The position numbers were made by a program, and so were the translations under genes. A DNA stretch of 64,000 nucleotides from positions 806,001-870,000 of the forward strand of contig NZ_CP095045.1 in assembly GCF_022919155.1 (NCBI RefSeq), given 5' to 3'. The notes under the pieces were generated by a model. That model was not told where the DNA came from. It searched no databases and worked only from the letters and a program-made list of their open reading frames with translations. The stretch is from Leucobacter allii (lineage in GTDB: Bacteria > Actinomycetota > Actinomycetes > Actinomycetales > Microbacteriaceae). Of this stretch, positions 37,126 to 46,827 are shown one piece after another (the first letter of the stretch is position 1; the number at the start of each line of letters is the position of its first letter).

Positions 37126-38043
37126 GTGACCCCCGCTCCTCCCTCGCACCGCGTGCGACTCGACCTCGCCTACGACGGCACCGACTTCTCGGGGTGGGCG
37201 GCGCAGCCCGGGCTGCGCACGGTGCAGGGCGAGGTCGAGCGCGCCCTGCGCACGCTGCTGCGCGCCGAGGAGGCGCGGCTCACGGTCGGCGGACGCACCG
37301 ACGCCGGCGTGCACGCGCGCGGCCAGGTCGCCCACCTCGACCTCGACGACGCGCAGCTGGCGAAGTGGAGCGGCGCGCGCGGCGCCGAGGCGCGGGACGA
37401 GGCGGGGCCGGAGGACGACGCCGCGGAGCGCCTCCGGGCGAGGAAGTTGAACGGCGTCCTCAAGCGCTCCGCACCGGACATCGCGATCCACCGGGTGCGG
37501 CTGGTGCCGGATGCATTCGACGCGCGGTTCTCGGCGCTCCGCAGGCGCTACGAGTACCGCCTGCGGGGGGAGGGGAGCCCGCGCGATCCGCTGACCGCGC
37601 GATTCACCGCGGAGGTCCCGCGTCCGCTCGACCTCCCGGCGATGCAGCGGGCCTCGGACGAGCTGCTCGGGCTCAACGACTTCACGACCTTCTGCAAGGC
37701 GCGCGAGGGCGCGACGGCGATCCGCGATCTGCTCGAATTCACCTGGCGGCGGACGGAGGACGGCGCGTTCGCGGCCCGGATCGAGGCCGATGCGTTCTGC
37801 CACTCGATGGTGCGCGCGCTCGTCGGCGCGGTCGTCGCCGTCGGCAGCGGCAGGATCGGCCACGAGGAGCTCGTCGGGCTCCGGGACGCCCGCGAGCGCT
37901 CCAGCCGCTTCACCGTGATGCCGGCGCACGGACTCTCGCTCGAGGAGATCGCCTACCCGGCGGAGGCGGAGCTCGCCGCCCGGGCGGAGCGCACCCGCGC
38001 GCGGCGGGAGCCGCTCGACCCGACCCGGCCTGTGCTAAAGTAG
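37126..38043 (+). CDS. truA: tRNA pseudouridine synthase A
   Basis: 305 residues from GTG 37126. It forms pseudouridine at positions 38-40 of tRNA. The catalytic Asp lies in [35 protein letters not shown] opens the protein and [19 protein letters not shown] is the C-terminal family block. A charged insertion (about residues 85-105, rich in Glu, Asp and Ala) lengthens it relative to E. coli. Its last codons contain the -10 of the rplM promoter. Confidence 0.95.
   Translation: MTPAPPSHRVRLDLAYDGTDFSGWAAQPGLRTVQGEVERALRTLLRAEEARLTVGGRTDAGVHARGQVAHLDLDDAQLAKWSGARGAEARDEAGPEDDAAERLRARKLNGVLKRSAPDIAIHRVRLVPDAFDARFSALRRRYEYRLRGEGSPRDPLTARFTAEVPRPLDLPAMQRASDELLGLNDFTTFCKAREGATAIRDLLEFTWRRTEDGAFAARIEADAFCHSMVRALVGAVVAVGSGRIGHEELVGLRDARERSSRFTVMPAHGLSLEEIAYPAEAELAARAERTRARREPLDPTRPVLK
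38033..38041 (+). promoter_or_regulatory. rplM promoter, extended -10
   Basis: TGCTAAAGT gives a TGn-extended -10 (TAAAGT) that lies inside the truA stop region. The following bases (AGTTCTTTGGTGCG) align with those after the rpsL and infA -10 hexamers. The leader to rplM is about 115 bases. Confidence 0.62.
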
Positions 38044-38162
38044 TTCTTTGGTGCGTCAGCACCCGATTTGTTGAGCCCTCCACCGCCCGAGCACCCGTTC
38101 GCGGGACCGGACACGGAGTGGGATCCACGAACACCTCCAATTCGACAGAAAGCAGCACGATC

Positions 38163-38609
38163 GTGACTCGCACGTATTCGCCGAAGGCCGCTGAGCAGAA
38201 GCACGACTGGCTCGTCATCGACGCCACCGATGTGGTGCTCGGCCGACTCGCCTCGCACGCCGCCGCCCTGCTCCGCGGCAAGCACAAGACGACGTTCGCC
38301 CCCCACATGGACATGGGCGACTACGTCATCATCGTCAACGCCGACAAGGTGGTGCTCACCGCCAACAAGGCCGAGCAGAAGAAGGCGTACCGCCACTCCG
38401 GCTACCCGGGCGGTCTCCGCTCGGTCAGCTACACCGAGCTGCTCCAGAACAAGCCCGAGCGCGCTGTCGAGAAGGCCATCCGCGGCATGCTCCCGAAGAA
38501 CTCGCTCGGCGCCGATCTGTTCCGCAAGCTGAAGGTCTACGCGGGCCCCGAGCACCCGCACGCGGCGCAGCAGCCCACCCCCTACACCTTCGGCCAGGTC
38601 GCGCAGTAA
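38163..38609 (+). CDS. rplM: 50S ribosomal protein L13
   Basis: 148 residues from GTG 38163, starting [20 protein letters not shown], with [20 protein letters not shown] and RHSGYPGGL. rpsI follows after 38 bases, the standard L13-S9 pair. Confidence 0.97.
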   Translation: MTRTYSPKAAEQKHDWLVIDATDVVLGRLASHAAALLRGKHKTTFAPHMDMGDYVIIVNADKVVLTANKAEQKKAYRHSGYPGGLRSVSYTELLQNKPERAVEKAIRGMLPKNSLGADLFRKLKVYAGPEHPHAAQQPTPYTFGQVAQ

Positions 38610-38647
38610 TCGCGCCGACGACGAGACATCCAGAGAGAGACTGCACA

Positions 38648-39127
38648 GTGACTGAAGAGCAGACCGTGGCCCCCGAGAGCTACACCACCGAGACCCCGGC
38701 CTCGCAGGCCGCCGCTCAGACGCCGCGTCCGGCGCTGACCGTCCCGGGCGCGGCCGTGGGCCGCCGCAAGCAGGCCATCGCGCGCGTGCGCCTGGTGCCC
38801 GGCACCGGCGCCATGACCGTCAACGGCCGCGAGTTCGCGGAGTACTTCCCGAACAAGCTGCACCAGCAGCTCATCACCGATCCCTTCACCGTGCTCGAGC
38901 TGAACGGCTCCTACGACGTGATCGCCCGCATCGTGGGCGGCGGCCCCTCCGGCCAGGCCGGCGCGCTCCGCCTCGCCATCGCGCGCGCGCTGAACGAGAT
39001 CGACGCCGAGCACAACCGACCGACCCTCAAGAAGGCCGGCTTCCTGAGCCGCGACGCGCGGATCAAGGAGCGCAAGAAGGCCGGTCTCAAGAAGGCACGC
39101 AAGGCGCCTCAGTACTCGAAGCGCTAA
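38648..39127 (+). CDS. rpsI: 30S ribosomal protein S9
   Basis: 159 residues from GTG 38648. The first 30 or so residues (Thr/Ala/Pro-rich) precede the core, which begins [19 protein letters not shown] and ends in the P-site tail [12 protein letters not shown]. glmM follows after 14 bases, so it is probably co-transcribed. Confidence 0.97.
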   Translation: MTEEQTVAPESYTTETPASQAAAQTPRPALTVPGAAVGRRKQAIARVRLVPGTGAMTVNGREFAEYFPNKLHQQLITDPFTVLELNGSYDVIARIVGGGPSGQAGALRLAIARALNEIDAEHNRPTLKKAGFLSRDARIKERKKAGLKKARKAPQYSKR

Positions 39128-39141
39128 CCAGGGGTCCTCAT

Positions 39142-40491
39142 ATGGGACGCCTGTTCGGCACGGATGGGGTTCGGGGTCTGGCCGGGGTCGATGTGACCGC
39201 CGAGCTGGCCCTGAGCCTCGCACACGCAGCGGCTCTCGTGCTCGGGCGTTCAGCCCGGGCCGGGAGCCGTCGCGCTACCGCCGTGATCGCCCGCGACCCG
39301 CGGGTGTCCGGCGAGTTCATTTCCGCGGCCGTGGCCGCCGGCCTCGCCTCCGCGGGCGTCGACGTGCACGACGCCGGAGTGATCCCCACCCCCGCGGCCG
39401 CCTACCTCGTCGCCGACACCGGCGCCGACTTCGGCGTGATGGTGTCCGCGTCGCACAACCCCGCGGCCGACAACGGGATCAAGTTCTTCGCCTCGGGCGG
39501 GCGCAAGCTCGCCGACGACATCGAGGACGAGATCCAGGCGGCCATGGAGCGGCCGCCCATCGCGGTCACCGGTCGCGAGGTCGGCAGGATCCGTCGCTTC
39601 GCCGACGCCGAGGACCGCTACCTCGTCCACTTGCTCGGCACGCTCGAGGGCGTGCGCCTCGACGGCCTGCACGTCGTGCTCGACTGCGCGCACGGCGCGG
39701 CGGCCGGCATCTCGCCCGACGTCTTCTCGGACGCCGGCGCCCGGGTCACCGTCATCGGCAACGATCCCGACGGCTTCAACATCAACGACGGCGTGGGGTC
39801 GACGCACCTCGAGCCGCTCATCGCCGCCGTTCGGGAGCACGGCGCCGATCTCGGCATCGCGCACGACGGCGACGCCGACCGCTGCCTCGCGGTGGACGCC
39901 GACGGCGAGATCGTCGACGGCGACCGGATCATGGCCGTGCTGGCGCTCTCCCTCGCCGCACGGGGCAAGCTCGAGCGGAATACGCTCGTGGCGACGGTGA
40001 TGTCGAACCTCGGGCTGAAGCTCGCGATGGCCGACAACGGCATCGAGGTCGTGGAGACCGGCGTCGGCGACCGCTACGTGCTCGAGGCGATCAACGCCCA
40101 CGGGTACTCGCTCGGCGGCGAGCAGTCCGGCCACGTCATCATGAGCGAGCACGCGACCACGGGGGACGGGATCCTCACGGGGCTGCATCTCGCGGCGGAG
40201 GTGGCGCGCACCGGCAAGACGCTCGCCGAGCTCGCGTCGTGCATGACCGTCTATCCGCAGGTGCTCGTCAACGTGCGCGGCGTCGACCGCGCCGGCGTGC
40301 ACGGCGACGAGGTGCTGCAGCAGGCCGTCCGCCAGGTCGAGGCCGCGCTCGCGGGCAAGGGCCGGGTACTGCTGCGCCCCTCGGGGACCGAGCCCGTCGT
40401 GCGCGTGATGGTCGAGGCCGAGCACGCGTCGCAGGCGCGCAGCTTCGCCGACGACCTCGCCGCGATCGTCCAGGAGCGCCTCGCGATCTGA
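39142..40491 (+). CDS. glmM: Phosphoglucosamine mutase
   Basis: 449 residues. It converts glucosamine-6-phosphate to glucosamine-1-phosphate on the way to UDP-GlcNAc. It starts [17 protein letters not shown]. The phosphoserine loop is [11 protein letters not shown] with Ser104. The metal-binding loop is [11 protein letters not shown], the sugar-specificity loop [10 protein letters not shown], and the phosphate loop [14 protein letters not shown]. It is placed with rplM-rpsI, and glmS lies 1.2 kb downstream. Confidence 0.97.
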   Translation: MGRLFGTDGVRGLAGVDVTAELALSLAHAAALVLGRSARAGSRRATAVIARDPRVSGEFISAAVAAGLASAGVDVHDAGVIPTPAAAYLVADTGADFGVMVSASHNPAADNGIKFFASGGRKLADDIEDEIQAAMERPPIAVTGREVGRIRRFADAEDRYLVHLLGTLEGVRLDGLHVVLDCAHGAAAGISPDVFSDAGARVTVIGNDPDGFNINDGVGSTHLEPLIAAVREHGADLGIAHDGDADRCLAVDADGEIVDGDRIMAVLALSLAARGKLERNTLVATVMSNLGLKLAMADNGIEVVETGVGDRYVLEAINAHGYSLGGEQSGHVIMSEHATTGDGILTGLHLAAEVARTGKTLAELASCMTVYPQVLVNVRGVDRAGVHGDEVLQQAVRQVEAALAGKGRVLLRPSGTEPVVRVMVEAEHASQARSFADDLAAIVQERLAI

Positions 40492-40562
40492 ACTCCGAGC
40501 CGGGCCGTCGGACGCCGCGCGCGCCGTCGACGGCGCCGGGTCGGCGCGCGGTCCGCGCCCGG

Positions 40563-40597
40563 GCGCGGGCCGCCCGGTGCGCACGCGCGGCCCGCGC
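40563..40597. terminator. Hairpin between convergent glmM and coaA
   Basis: A perfect 11-bp GC-only stem (40563-40573 with 40587-40597) lies in the 132-base convergent gap. It could stop transcription from both sides, although no T-run is present. Confidence 0.5.
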
Positions 40598-40623
40598 GCT
40601 CCGGAAGCGCCGGCGCGCCCGAC

Positions 40624-41637
40624 TCAGATCTTCCTGAGCAGGACCTTCTGCACCCGGTGGTCCGCCTCCTTGCGGAGCACCGCGGTGGCGCGCGCCCGCG
40701 TCGGGCGGATGTTCTCCACGAGGTTCGGCTCGTTGATGTTGTTCCAGAACTCGTCCGCGACCGCGACCGCCGCCTCGTCGTCGAGCGCCGCGAATCGGCG
40801 GAAGTGCGAGCTCGGGTTCGCGAACGCGCTCTCGCGCAGCTTCAGGAAGCGGTTGCGGTACCAGGCGCGGATGTCCGCGGTGCGCGCGTCCACGTACACG
40901 GAGAAGTCGAAGAGGTCGCTCACCGCGAGCGGATGCTCCATCGACGCCGGCTGCAGCACGTTGAGCCCCTCGACGATGAGGATGTCCGGGCGCCGGACGA
41001 CGGTCACCTCGTCGGGCACGATGTCGTAGACCAGGTGGCTGTAGTGCGGCGCGCACACCTCGGCGACGCCCGCCTTCACCTGGGTCACGAAGCGCAGCAG
41101 GCTGCGACGGTCGTAGGACTCCGGGAAGCCCTTGCGGTGCGCGATGCCGCGTCGTTCGAGCTCCGCGTTCGGATAGAGGAAGCCGTCGGTCGTGATGAGC
41201 TCGACGCTCGGCGTCTCGGGCCAGCGGGCGAGGAGATCCCGCAGGATGCGCGCCACGGTCGACTTCCCGACCGCGACGGAGCCCGCGATGCCGATGACGA
41301 AGGGGCTCTGCGGCTCGCCGTCGCGGTGCAGGAAGCCGCGCGTGCGCCGGTGCATCTCGCGCACGCCGATCGCGTACTGGTTGATGAGCCGGCTCAGCGG
41401 CCGGTACACCTCGGAGACCTCCGCCATGTCGAGCGGCTCCCCGAGCCCGCGGAACGCCGCGAGCTCGGCCTCCGTGAGGGGCAGCGGGGTCTCGTCCGCG
41501 AGCCGCGCCCACTCGGCGCGGTCGATCTCGGTGAACGGGGAGGTGAGCTCCGGCCGGAGCAGCGCCTGCGTATCGGTGCTGACGGGGACGGTGCTCGGGG
41601 AATCTGGGCGCGCTGCAGCGCTGCTTGTCTCGGCCAT
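40624..41637 (-). CDS. coaA: Type I pantothenate kinase
   Basis: 337 residues from ATG 41637. It phosphorylates pantothenate, the first step of coenzyme A synthesis. The P-loop is [17 protein letters not shown]; other family blocks are [38 protein letters not shown], and EGLNVLQP. It is transcribed away from glmS, with overlapping -10 elements in the shared 32-base gap. Confidence 0.97.
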   Translation of the reverse strand: MAETSSAAARPDSPSTVPVSTDTQALLRPELTSPFTEIDRAEWARLADETPLPLTEAELAAFRGLGEPLDMAEVSEVYRPLSRLINQYAIGVREMHRRTRGFLHRDGEPQSPFVIGIAGSVAVGKSTVARILRDLLARWPETPSVELITTDGFLYPNAELERRGIAHRKGFPESYDRRSLLRFVTQVKAGVAEVCAPHYSHLVYDIVPDEVTVVRRPDILIVEGLNVLQPASMEHPLAVSDLFDFSVYVDARTADIRAWYRNRFLKLRESAFANPSSHFRRFAALDDEAAVAVADEFWNNINEPNLVENIRPTRARATAVLRKEADHRVQKVLLRKI

Positions 41638-41654
41638 CGTGCATCCATCGTGCC

Positions 41655-41662
41655 ACTAAACT
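41655..41662. promoter_or_regulatory. Overlapping divergent -10 elements of glmS and coaA
   Basis: ACTAAACT contains TAAACT on the plus strand (41657-41662), ending 7 bases before the glmS ATG, and TTTAGT on the minus strand (41660-41655), ending 17 bases before the coaA ATG. The two hexamers share four bases, so the polymerases would compete. Confidence 0.5.
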
Positions 41663-41669
41663 GGAGCGC

Positions 41670-43520
41670 ATGTGTGGAATCGTCGGATACGTCGGCCCGA
41701 ATGACACGGTCGAAGTCCTGCTCAACGGCCTGCGGCGTCTGGAGTACCGCGGCTACGACTCGGCGGGCGTCGCCGTCGTGGATCGCGGCGGGGAGATCGC
41801 GGTGCGCAAGCGCTCCGGGAAGCTCGCGCGACTCGAGGAGCTGCTCGAGGCCAGCCCGCTGAGCGCCTCCGGGACGGGCATCGGGCACACCCGCTGGGCC
41901 ACCCACGGCGGTCCCACGGACGCGAACGCGCACCCCCATCTCGGGGACGGTGGCAAGCTCGCCCTCATCCACAACGGCATCGTCGAGAACTTCGCGGAGC
42001 TCCGGGACGAGCTCGAGCGCGACGGCGTCGAGCTCCTCAGCGAGACCGACACCGAGGTCGTCGCGGCGCTCGTCGGGCGCGAGGTCGCGCGGCAGGGCGA
42101 TCTGGAGACCGCCTTCCGCTCCGTGGTCACCCGCCTGCACGGCACCTTCACCCTCCTCGCGATGCACCGGGACGAGCCGGGCAAGGTCGTCGCCGCGCGG
42201 CACCACTCGCCGCTCGTGGTCGGCCTCGGGGACGGGGAGAACTTCCTGGGCTCCGACGTGGCGGCCTTCGTCTCGTCGACGCGTCGGGCCGTCGCGGTCG
42301 ACGAGGACAACATCGCCGTCATCACCCCCGACGAGGTGCGCATCACCGACTTCGCCGGTGCGGAGGTCGACTTCGAGGAGTTCGAGGTCGAGTGGGACGC
42401 CGATGCGGCGGACAAGGGCGGCTGGTCGTCGTTCATGGCGAAGGAGATCACCGAGCAGCCCGACGCCGTGGGCAACACGGTCCGCGGGCGCGTCTCGGCC
42501 GCGGGCGTCGAGATCCCCGAGCTCACCGCCCTCGGCGACGAGCGGCTGCGCGGCATCGATCGCATCATCATCATCGCCTGCGGCACCGCGTCCTACGCCG
42601 GGCAGGTGGGCGCCTACGCGATCGAGCAGTGGACCCGCATCCCCGTCGAGGTGCAGCTCAGCCACGAGTTCCGCTATCGCGATCCGGTGCTCTCCGACCG
42701 CACGATGGTGATCTCGGTGAGCCAGTCGGGCGAGACCATGGATACGCTCATGGCCGTCAAGTACGCGAGCGAGCGCGGCGTCACCACGGTCTCGGTCTGC
42801 AACACGCAGAGCGCCACCATCCCCCGGGAGTCGGACGCCGCCGTGTACACGCACGCCGGCCCGGAGGTCGCCGTCGCCTCGACGAAGGCGTTCGTCGCCC
42901 AGATCACCGCGCTCTACCTCGTCGGGCTCCATCTGGGACGGGTGCGGGGGACCCTCTCCGCTGAGGACTCGGCGCAGGCCGTGGCGCAATTCGACGCACT
43001 GCCCGCGAAGGTGCAGGAGGCCGTCGACACCCACGAGCAGATCGCGCAGCTCGCGCACTGGATGGCCGACACCCGCTCCGTGCTCTTCCTCGGCCGCCAC
43101 GTCGGCTACCCGATCGCGCTCGAGGGCGCGCTCAAGCTCAAGGAGATCGCGTACATCCACGCCGAGGGCTTCGCCGCGGGCGAGCTCAAGCACGGACCCA
43201 TCGCGCTCATCGACCACGGCCAGCCCGTGTTCGTGCTCGTGCCGAGCCCGCGCACCTCGCCGCTCATGCACTCGAAGGTGGTCTCCAACATCCAGGAGAT
43301 CCGCGCCCGGGGCGCCCGCGTGATCGCCGTCGTGGAGAAGGGCGACACCGCGGTGCTGCCCTACGCCGACGACGTGATCCGTCTGCCGCTCGCCGACGCG
43401 TTCTTCGAACCGCTCCTCCAGGTGGTGCCGTTGCAGTGGTTCGCGCTCGAGCTCTCGACCGCGAAGGGGCTCGACGTCGACCAGCCGCGCAACCTCGCGA
43501 AATCGGTCACGGTCGAGTAG
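41670..43520 (+). CDS. glmS: Glutamine-fructose-6-phosphate aminotransferase (isomerizing)
   Basis: 616 residues from ATG 41670. It makes glucosamine-6-phosphate from fructose-6-phosphate and glutamine. Met removal exposes Cys (MCGIVGYVG), the N-terminal nucleophile. The glutaminase domain has HTRWATHGGPTDANAHPH; two SIS domains follow with CGTASYAG, SQSGETMDTL and LKLKEIAYIHAEGFAAGELKHGPIA split across residues 480-515. The end NLAKSVTVE is typical. A TAAACT hexamer 7 bases upstream suggests a leaderless transcript; no riboswitch-ribozyme space exists upstream. It starts the operon running to tsaD. Confidence 0.97.
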   Translation: MCGIVGYVGPNDTVEVLLNGLRRLEYRGYDSAGVAVVDRGGEIAVRKRSGKLARLEELLEASPLSASGTGIGHTRWATHGGPTDANAHPHLGDGGKLALIHNGIVENFAELRDELERDGVELLSETDTEVVAALVGREVARQGDLETAFRSVVTRLHGTFTLLAMHRDEPGKVVAARHHSPLVVGLGDGENFLGSDVAAFVSSTRRAVAVDEDNIAVITPDEVRITDFAGAEVDFEEFEVEWDADAADKGGWSSFMAKEITEQPDAVGNTVRGRVSAAGVEIPELTALGDERLRGIDRIIIIACGTASYAGQVGAYAIEQWTRIPVEVQLSHEFRYRDPVLSDRTMVISVSQSGETMDTLMAVKYASERGVTTVSVCNTQSATIPRESDAAVYTHAGPEVAVASTKAFVAQITALYLVGLHLGRVRGTLSAEDSAQAVAQFDALPAKVQEAVDTHEQIAQLAHWMADTRSVLFLGRHVGYPIALEGALKLKEIAYIHAEGFAAGELKHGPIALIDHGQPVFVLVPSPRTSPLMHSKVVSNIQEIRARGARVIAVVEKGDTAVLPYADDVIRLPLADAFFEPLLQVVPLQWFALELSTAKGLDVDQPRNLAKSVTVE

Positions 43521-43537
43521 CCGACCGCGCAGGAAGC

Positions 43538-43966
43538 ATGATCACGGGGATCGGCGTCGACACCGTCGGCATCGCGCGCTTCGGGCAGCAGCTCGAGCGC
43601 ACCCCGAAGCTGCGCGAACGGCTCTTCGCACCGGCGGAGCGCGAGCTCCCGATCGCGTCGCTCGCGGCGCGCTTCGCCGCGAAGGAGGCGCTCATCAAGG
43701 CGCTCGGCGGATCCGGGGCGCTGCGCTGGTCCGACCTCGAGGTGGTGCGCGACGGGGAACGCGCGCCCGCCTTCGCGCCGACTCCCGGCCTCAGCGCGGC
43801 ACTCGCGGCGCGCGGAGCGGACCGGGCGCACCTCTCCATGACCCACGACGCAGATCACGCCACCGCGTTCGTGGTCGTCGAGCACCTCGGCGAGGGCGGC
43901 GGCCCGGCCGCCGCGCACGATACGCTCGCGGTACGCGGCGAGGACAACGGGACGGGAGCCTCATGA
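43538..43966 (+). CDS. acpS: Holo-[acyl-carrier-protein] synthase
   Basis: 142 residues from ATG 43538 after AGGAA, 17 bases after glmS. It transfers 4'-phosphopantetheine from CoA to acyl carrier protein. Both family motifs are present: GIGVDTVGIARFG with the metal Asp near residue 8, and FAAKEALIKALGG. The C-terminus is some 20 residues longer than the minimal enzyme. The stop overlaps the alr start (ATGA). Confidence 0.94.
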   Translation: MITGIGVDTVGIARFGQQLERTPKLRERLFAPAERELPIASLAARFAAKEALIKALGGSGALRWSDLEVVRDGERAPAFAPTPGLSAALAARGADRAHLSMTHDADHATAFVVVEHLGEGGGPAAAHDTLAVRGEDNGTGAS

Positions 43967-45162
43967 GGACAGGATCGATGCGGGTCGCGGAGATCTCGCT
44001 GCCCGCGATCAGGCACAACGTCGCACGGATCCGCGAGCTCACCGGCGGCGCCGTGATCGTCGTGGTGAAGGCCGACGGCTACGGCCACGGGGCCCGCGCC
44101 GCGGCCGCGGCCGCCCTCGAGGCCGGGGCGACGATGGTCGCGACCGCCGACCTCGAGGAGGCGCTCGCGCTCCGCGAGGCCGGCATCGGGGCGCCGATCC
44201 TGTGCTGGTTGCACGGCGTGCGCGTCGACTTCTCCGAGGCGGTCGCCGCCGGGATCGAGATCGGCATCAGCCACGCGCAGCAGCTGGAGCATCTCGCGGC
44301 CGCCGCGACGCGGCTCGGCCGCACGGCGGTGGTGCAGCTCAAGGTGGACACGGGGCTCAGCCGCAACGGCGCGGCCCCGGAGGAGTGGGCGCCGCTCTTC
44401 GCACGGGCCGCGGAACTGGAGGCCGCGGGGGCGATCCGCGTCCGCGGCGTCTTCAGCCATCTTGCGAATGCCGGGGACGCGCACGATCGCGCGCAGGCCG
44501 CCCGCTTCGACGAGGCGATCGCCGCGCTGCGCGCCGTCGGGATCGAGCCGGAGCTCATCCACCTGGCCGCGAGCGCTGCGACCCTGACCTTGCCCCACCT
44601 GCACTACAACGCGGTGCGGGTCGGCGTCGCGGCCTACGGCCTCAGCCCCTTTGCCGACAAGACCTCTGCGCAGCTCGGTCTCGTTCCTGCGATGACGCTG
44701 CGCTCCGAGATCGTGGCGCTGCGCGCCGTGCCGGCCGGCACGGGCGTCTCCTACGGCTACAACCACGTCTGCGAGACGGCCACGACCCTCGCGCTCGTCC
44801 CGATGGGCTACGCCGACGGCATGCCCCGCGCGCTCAACGGCGCGGGAGCCTGGGTGACGATCGCCGGCGAGCACCGGCCGATCGTCGGACGCATCGGCAT
44901 GGACCAGTTCATCGTCGACGTCGGGCCGATCGCCGGGCGCATCGACCTCGGCGAGCCGGTCGTGCTCTTCGGGGACCCCGAGCGCGGCCACCCGCCCGTG
45001 GAGATCTGGGCGGGGCTCATGCGCACCATCAACTACGAGATCATCGTCGGGATCGGGCCGCGCGTGCGGCGCATCCCCGTCGATGCGGAGCCTTCGGTGG
45101 CCGCGGTCGACGCCCCGGCCACCGCGGTCGGCGCCCCGGCTGCCGCGGGGGACGCGGCATGA
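43963..45162 (+). CDS. alr: Alanine racemase
   Basis: 399 residues. It provides D-alanine for peptidoglycan. The PLP Lys is Lys36 in VVVKADGYGHGARA; other blocks are VDTGLSRNG, RVGVAAYGLSPF, the catalytic Tyr region GVSYGYNH and GYADGMPR, and GRIGMDQFIVD. The start at 43963 is chosen for the 4-bp overlap with acpS; ATG 43978 is an alternative. The last 20 residues are an Ala/Pro/Val low-complexity tail. It overlaps tsaE by 4 bases. Confidence 0.96.
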   Translation: MRTGSMRVAEISLPAIRHNVARIRELTGGAVIVVVKADGYGHGARAAAAAALEAGATMVATADLEEALALREAGIGAPILCWLHGVRVDFSEAVAAGIEIGISHAQQLEHLAAAATRLGRTAVVQLKVDTGLSRNGAAPEEWAPLFARAAELEAAGAIRVRGVFSHLANAGDAHDRAQAARFDEAIAALRAVGIEPELIHLAASAATLTLPHLHYNAVRVGVAAYGLSPFADKTSAQLGLVPAMTLRSEIVALRAVPAGTGVSYGYNHVCETATTLALVPMGYADGMPRALNGAGAWVTIAGEHRPIVGRIGMDQFIVDVGPIAGRIDLGEPVVLFGDPERGHPPVEIWAGLMRTINYEIIVGIGPRVRRIPVDAEPSVAAVDAPATAVGAPAAAGDAA

Positions 45163-45719
45163 GCGCGACGACGCTGCGGGTCGGCGACCCCGAGGCGATG
45201 CACGAGCTCGGCGTGTCGCTCGGTCGCCGGCTCGCGGCGGGGGATCTCGTGATCCTCACCGGTCCGCTCGGGGCCGGGAAGACGACGCTCACGCGCGGCA
45301 TCGGCGAGGGCCTGGGGGTGCGGGGGCCCGTGCAGAGCCCGACTTTCGTGCTCGCGCGGACGCACCCGTCGCTCGGCGACGGCGCCCCGCTCGTGCACGT
45401 CGACGCCTACCGGCTGGGCGAGGCCGCGGAGCTCGAGGACCTCGACCTCGACTTCGACGGCTCCGTCGTCGTCGCGGAGTGGGGGAGCGGGCTCGTCGGC
45501 GCGCGGGACTCCTGGATCGAGGTCGTCATCGAGCGCCCCGTCGGCGGAGCCGCGGGTGCCGGAGCCGCTGGTGTCGGAACCGCGGGTGCCGGAACCGCGG
45601 GCGGCGAGCCGGCCGAGGAGGACTGGGACGAGGAGGACTGGGCCGAGGAGCCCGTCGAGGCCCGGACCGTCACCGTCGCCGGTCACGGCCCGCGCTGGGC
45701 GGACGGGGTGCTGGGATGA
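45159..45719 (+). CDS. tsaE: tRNA t6A biosynthesis ATPase TsaE
   Basis: 186 residues from ATG 45159. It is the ATPase that supports TsaB-TsaD in making threonylcarbamoyl-adenosine at tRNA position 37. The P-loop is LTGPLGAGKTTLTRGIGEGL, then VQSPTFVLARTH and HVDAYRLGEAAELEDL. Unlike short relatives (about 150 residues), a Gly/Ala pentapeptide repeat and an acidic DWDEEDWAEE stretch (about residues 128-165) interrupt the C-terminal part. It overlaps alr and tsaB by 4 bases each. Confidence 0.95.
   Translation: MSATTLRVGDPEAMHELGVSLGRRLAAGDLVILTGPLGAGKTTLTRGIGEGLGVRGPVQSPTFVLARTHPSLGDGAPLVHVDAYRLGEAAELEDLDLDFDGSVVVAEWGSGLVGARDSWIEVVIERPVGGAAGAGAAGVGTAGAGTAGGEPAEEDWDEEDWAEEPVEARTVTVAGHGPRWADGVLG
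45546..45605 (+). repeat. Four 15-bp tandem repeats inside tsaE
   Basis: Units beginning GGAGCC/GGAACC start at 45546, 45561, 45576 and 45591. They encode the pentapeptides GAAGA, GAAGV, GTAGA and GTAGG. The array keeps the frame and could vary in copy number by slippage. Confidence 0.85.
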
Positions 45720-46360
45720 CCCGCGGGGTGCGGCGACCGGGCGACCGGGTCCTCCTCGCCATCGACACCGCGATCGGGACGACCGTGGCGCTCGCCGCGG
45801 GCGGGCGGGTGCACCTCGCCGCCAGCGACGACCCCCGCGGTCACGCCGAGGCGATCGGGGAGCTCCTCGCCGAGGTGTTCCGGGCGAGCGGCGCCGCGGC
45901 CGGCGACGTCGAGGGCGTCGTCGTGGGCGTCGGCCCCGGTCCGTTCACCGGTCTGCGGGTCGGCATCGCCGCCGCGCACGCCTTCGCCGCCGGGCGCGGC
46001 GTGCCGCTGCTGCCCGTGCAGGGGCACGACGCGGTCGCGCTCCAGGACCTCGATCGGGGGGCGACCGCCTCGGTGCGGGTGGTGCAGGACGCGAGGCGGC
46101 GCGAGCTCTTCGTCACCGACTACGCCGGCCTCGACTGGGCGGGGATCCCGCAGCGCGTCGCCGGCCCCCGGCTCGTCGCCCGCGACGGGCACGTCGCACA
46201 GCCGGGCGAGCGGTGGCCCGAACGGATCCCGGGCGACGGCCTGCTCGCGCTCGCCGCGCGCAAGCTCGCCGCGGGCAGCCCGTTCGAGGCCGATCGCGCG
46301 GTGTACCTCCGCGCGCCCGACGTCGCCGCTCCGGGCGCGCCCAAGCGGGTGTCGACGTGA
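45716..46360 (+). CDS. tsaB: tRNA t6A biosynthesis protein TsaB
   Basis: 214 residues from ATG 45716. It is the non-catalytic scaffold partner of TsaD in t6A formation. ASKHA-fold features are LLAIDTAIGTTVALA near the start, VGVGPGPFTGLRVGIAAAHA in the middle (split residues 65-85) and VVQDARRRELFV. It overlaps tsaE and rimI by 4 and 4 bases (GTGA). Confidence 0.94.
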   Translation: MTRGVRRPGDRVLLAIDTAIGTTVALAAGGRVHLAASDDPRGHAEAIGELLAEVFRASGAAAGDVEGVVVGVGPGPFTGLRVGIAAAHAFAAGRGVPLLPVQGHDAVALQDLDRGATASVRVVQDARRRELFVTDYAGLDWAGIPQRVAGPRLVARDGHVAQPGERWPERIPGDGLLALAARKLAAGSPFEADRAVYLRAPDVAAPGAPKRVST

Positions 46361-46827
46361 ACCGGGACGACCTCGTCCTCCGGCCGGCCACGATCGACGA
46401 CCTCGACGCGATCTGGCGGATCGAGACGGAGGTGTTCGGCGCCGAGGCGTGGAGCCGGGCGATGATGCGTGAAGAGCTCACGGCGGAGCACCGCTGCTAT
46501 CTCGCGCTCGCCGCGGAGGAGTCGGGGGAGCTGCTCGGCTACGCCGGCCTGCTCGTCGTCGGCGCCGAGGCCGACGTGCAGACCATCGCGATCGCCGAGC
46601 CCGAGCGCGGCGGGGGAGCGGGGCGACGGCTCATGGAGACGCTGCTCGCCGAAGCGGTCGCCCGTGGCGCCCGCGAGGTCTTCCTCGAGGTGCGGGCCGA
46701 CAACCCGGTGGCGCAGAGCCTCTACGCCTCGCTCGGCTTCGCCGAGATCGGGGTGCGCCCGAAGTACTACCAGCCGGAGGGCGTGGACGCCGTGGTGATG
46801 CGGCTCGATCTGGAGGGACGGGGATGA
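46357..46827 (+). CDS. rimI: Ribosomal-protein-alanine N-acetyltransferase (RimI-like GNAT)
   Basis: 156 residues from GTG 46357. The GNAT fold is seen in [36 protein letters not shown] (acetyl-CoA loop), [20 protein letters not shown] and [20 protein letters not shown]. Neighbours tsaB and tsaD support RimI rather than another acetyltransferase, since this order is conserved in many bacteria. The substrate is inferred from the family. Confidence 0.9.
   Translation: MNRDDLVLRPATIDDLDAIWRIETEVFGAEAWSRAMMREELTAEHRCYLALAAEESGELLGYAGLLVVGAEADVQTIAIAEPERGGGAGRRLMETLLAEAVARGAREVFLEVRADNPVAQSLYASLGFAEIGVRPKYYQPEGVDAVVMRLDLEGRG

Noticed and set aside
41638-41669. glmS ribozyme/riboswitch upstream of glmS
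   Set aside because: The gap to coaA is only 32 bases, far too short, and the promoter appears leaderless.
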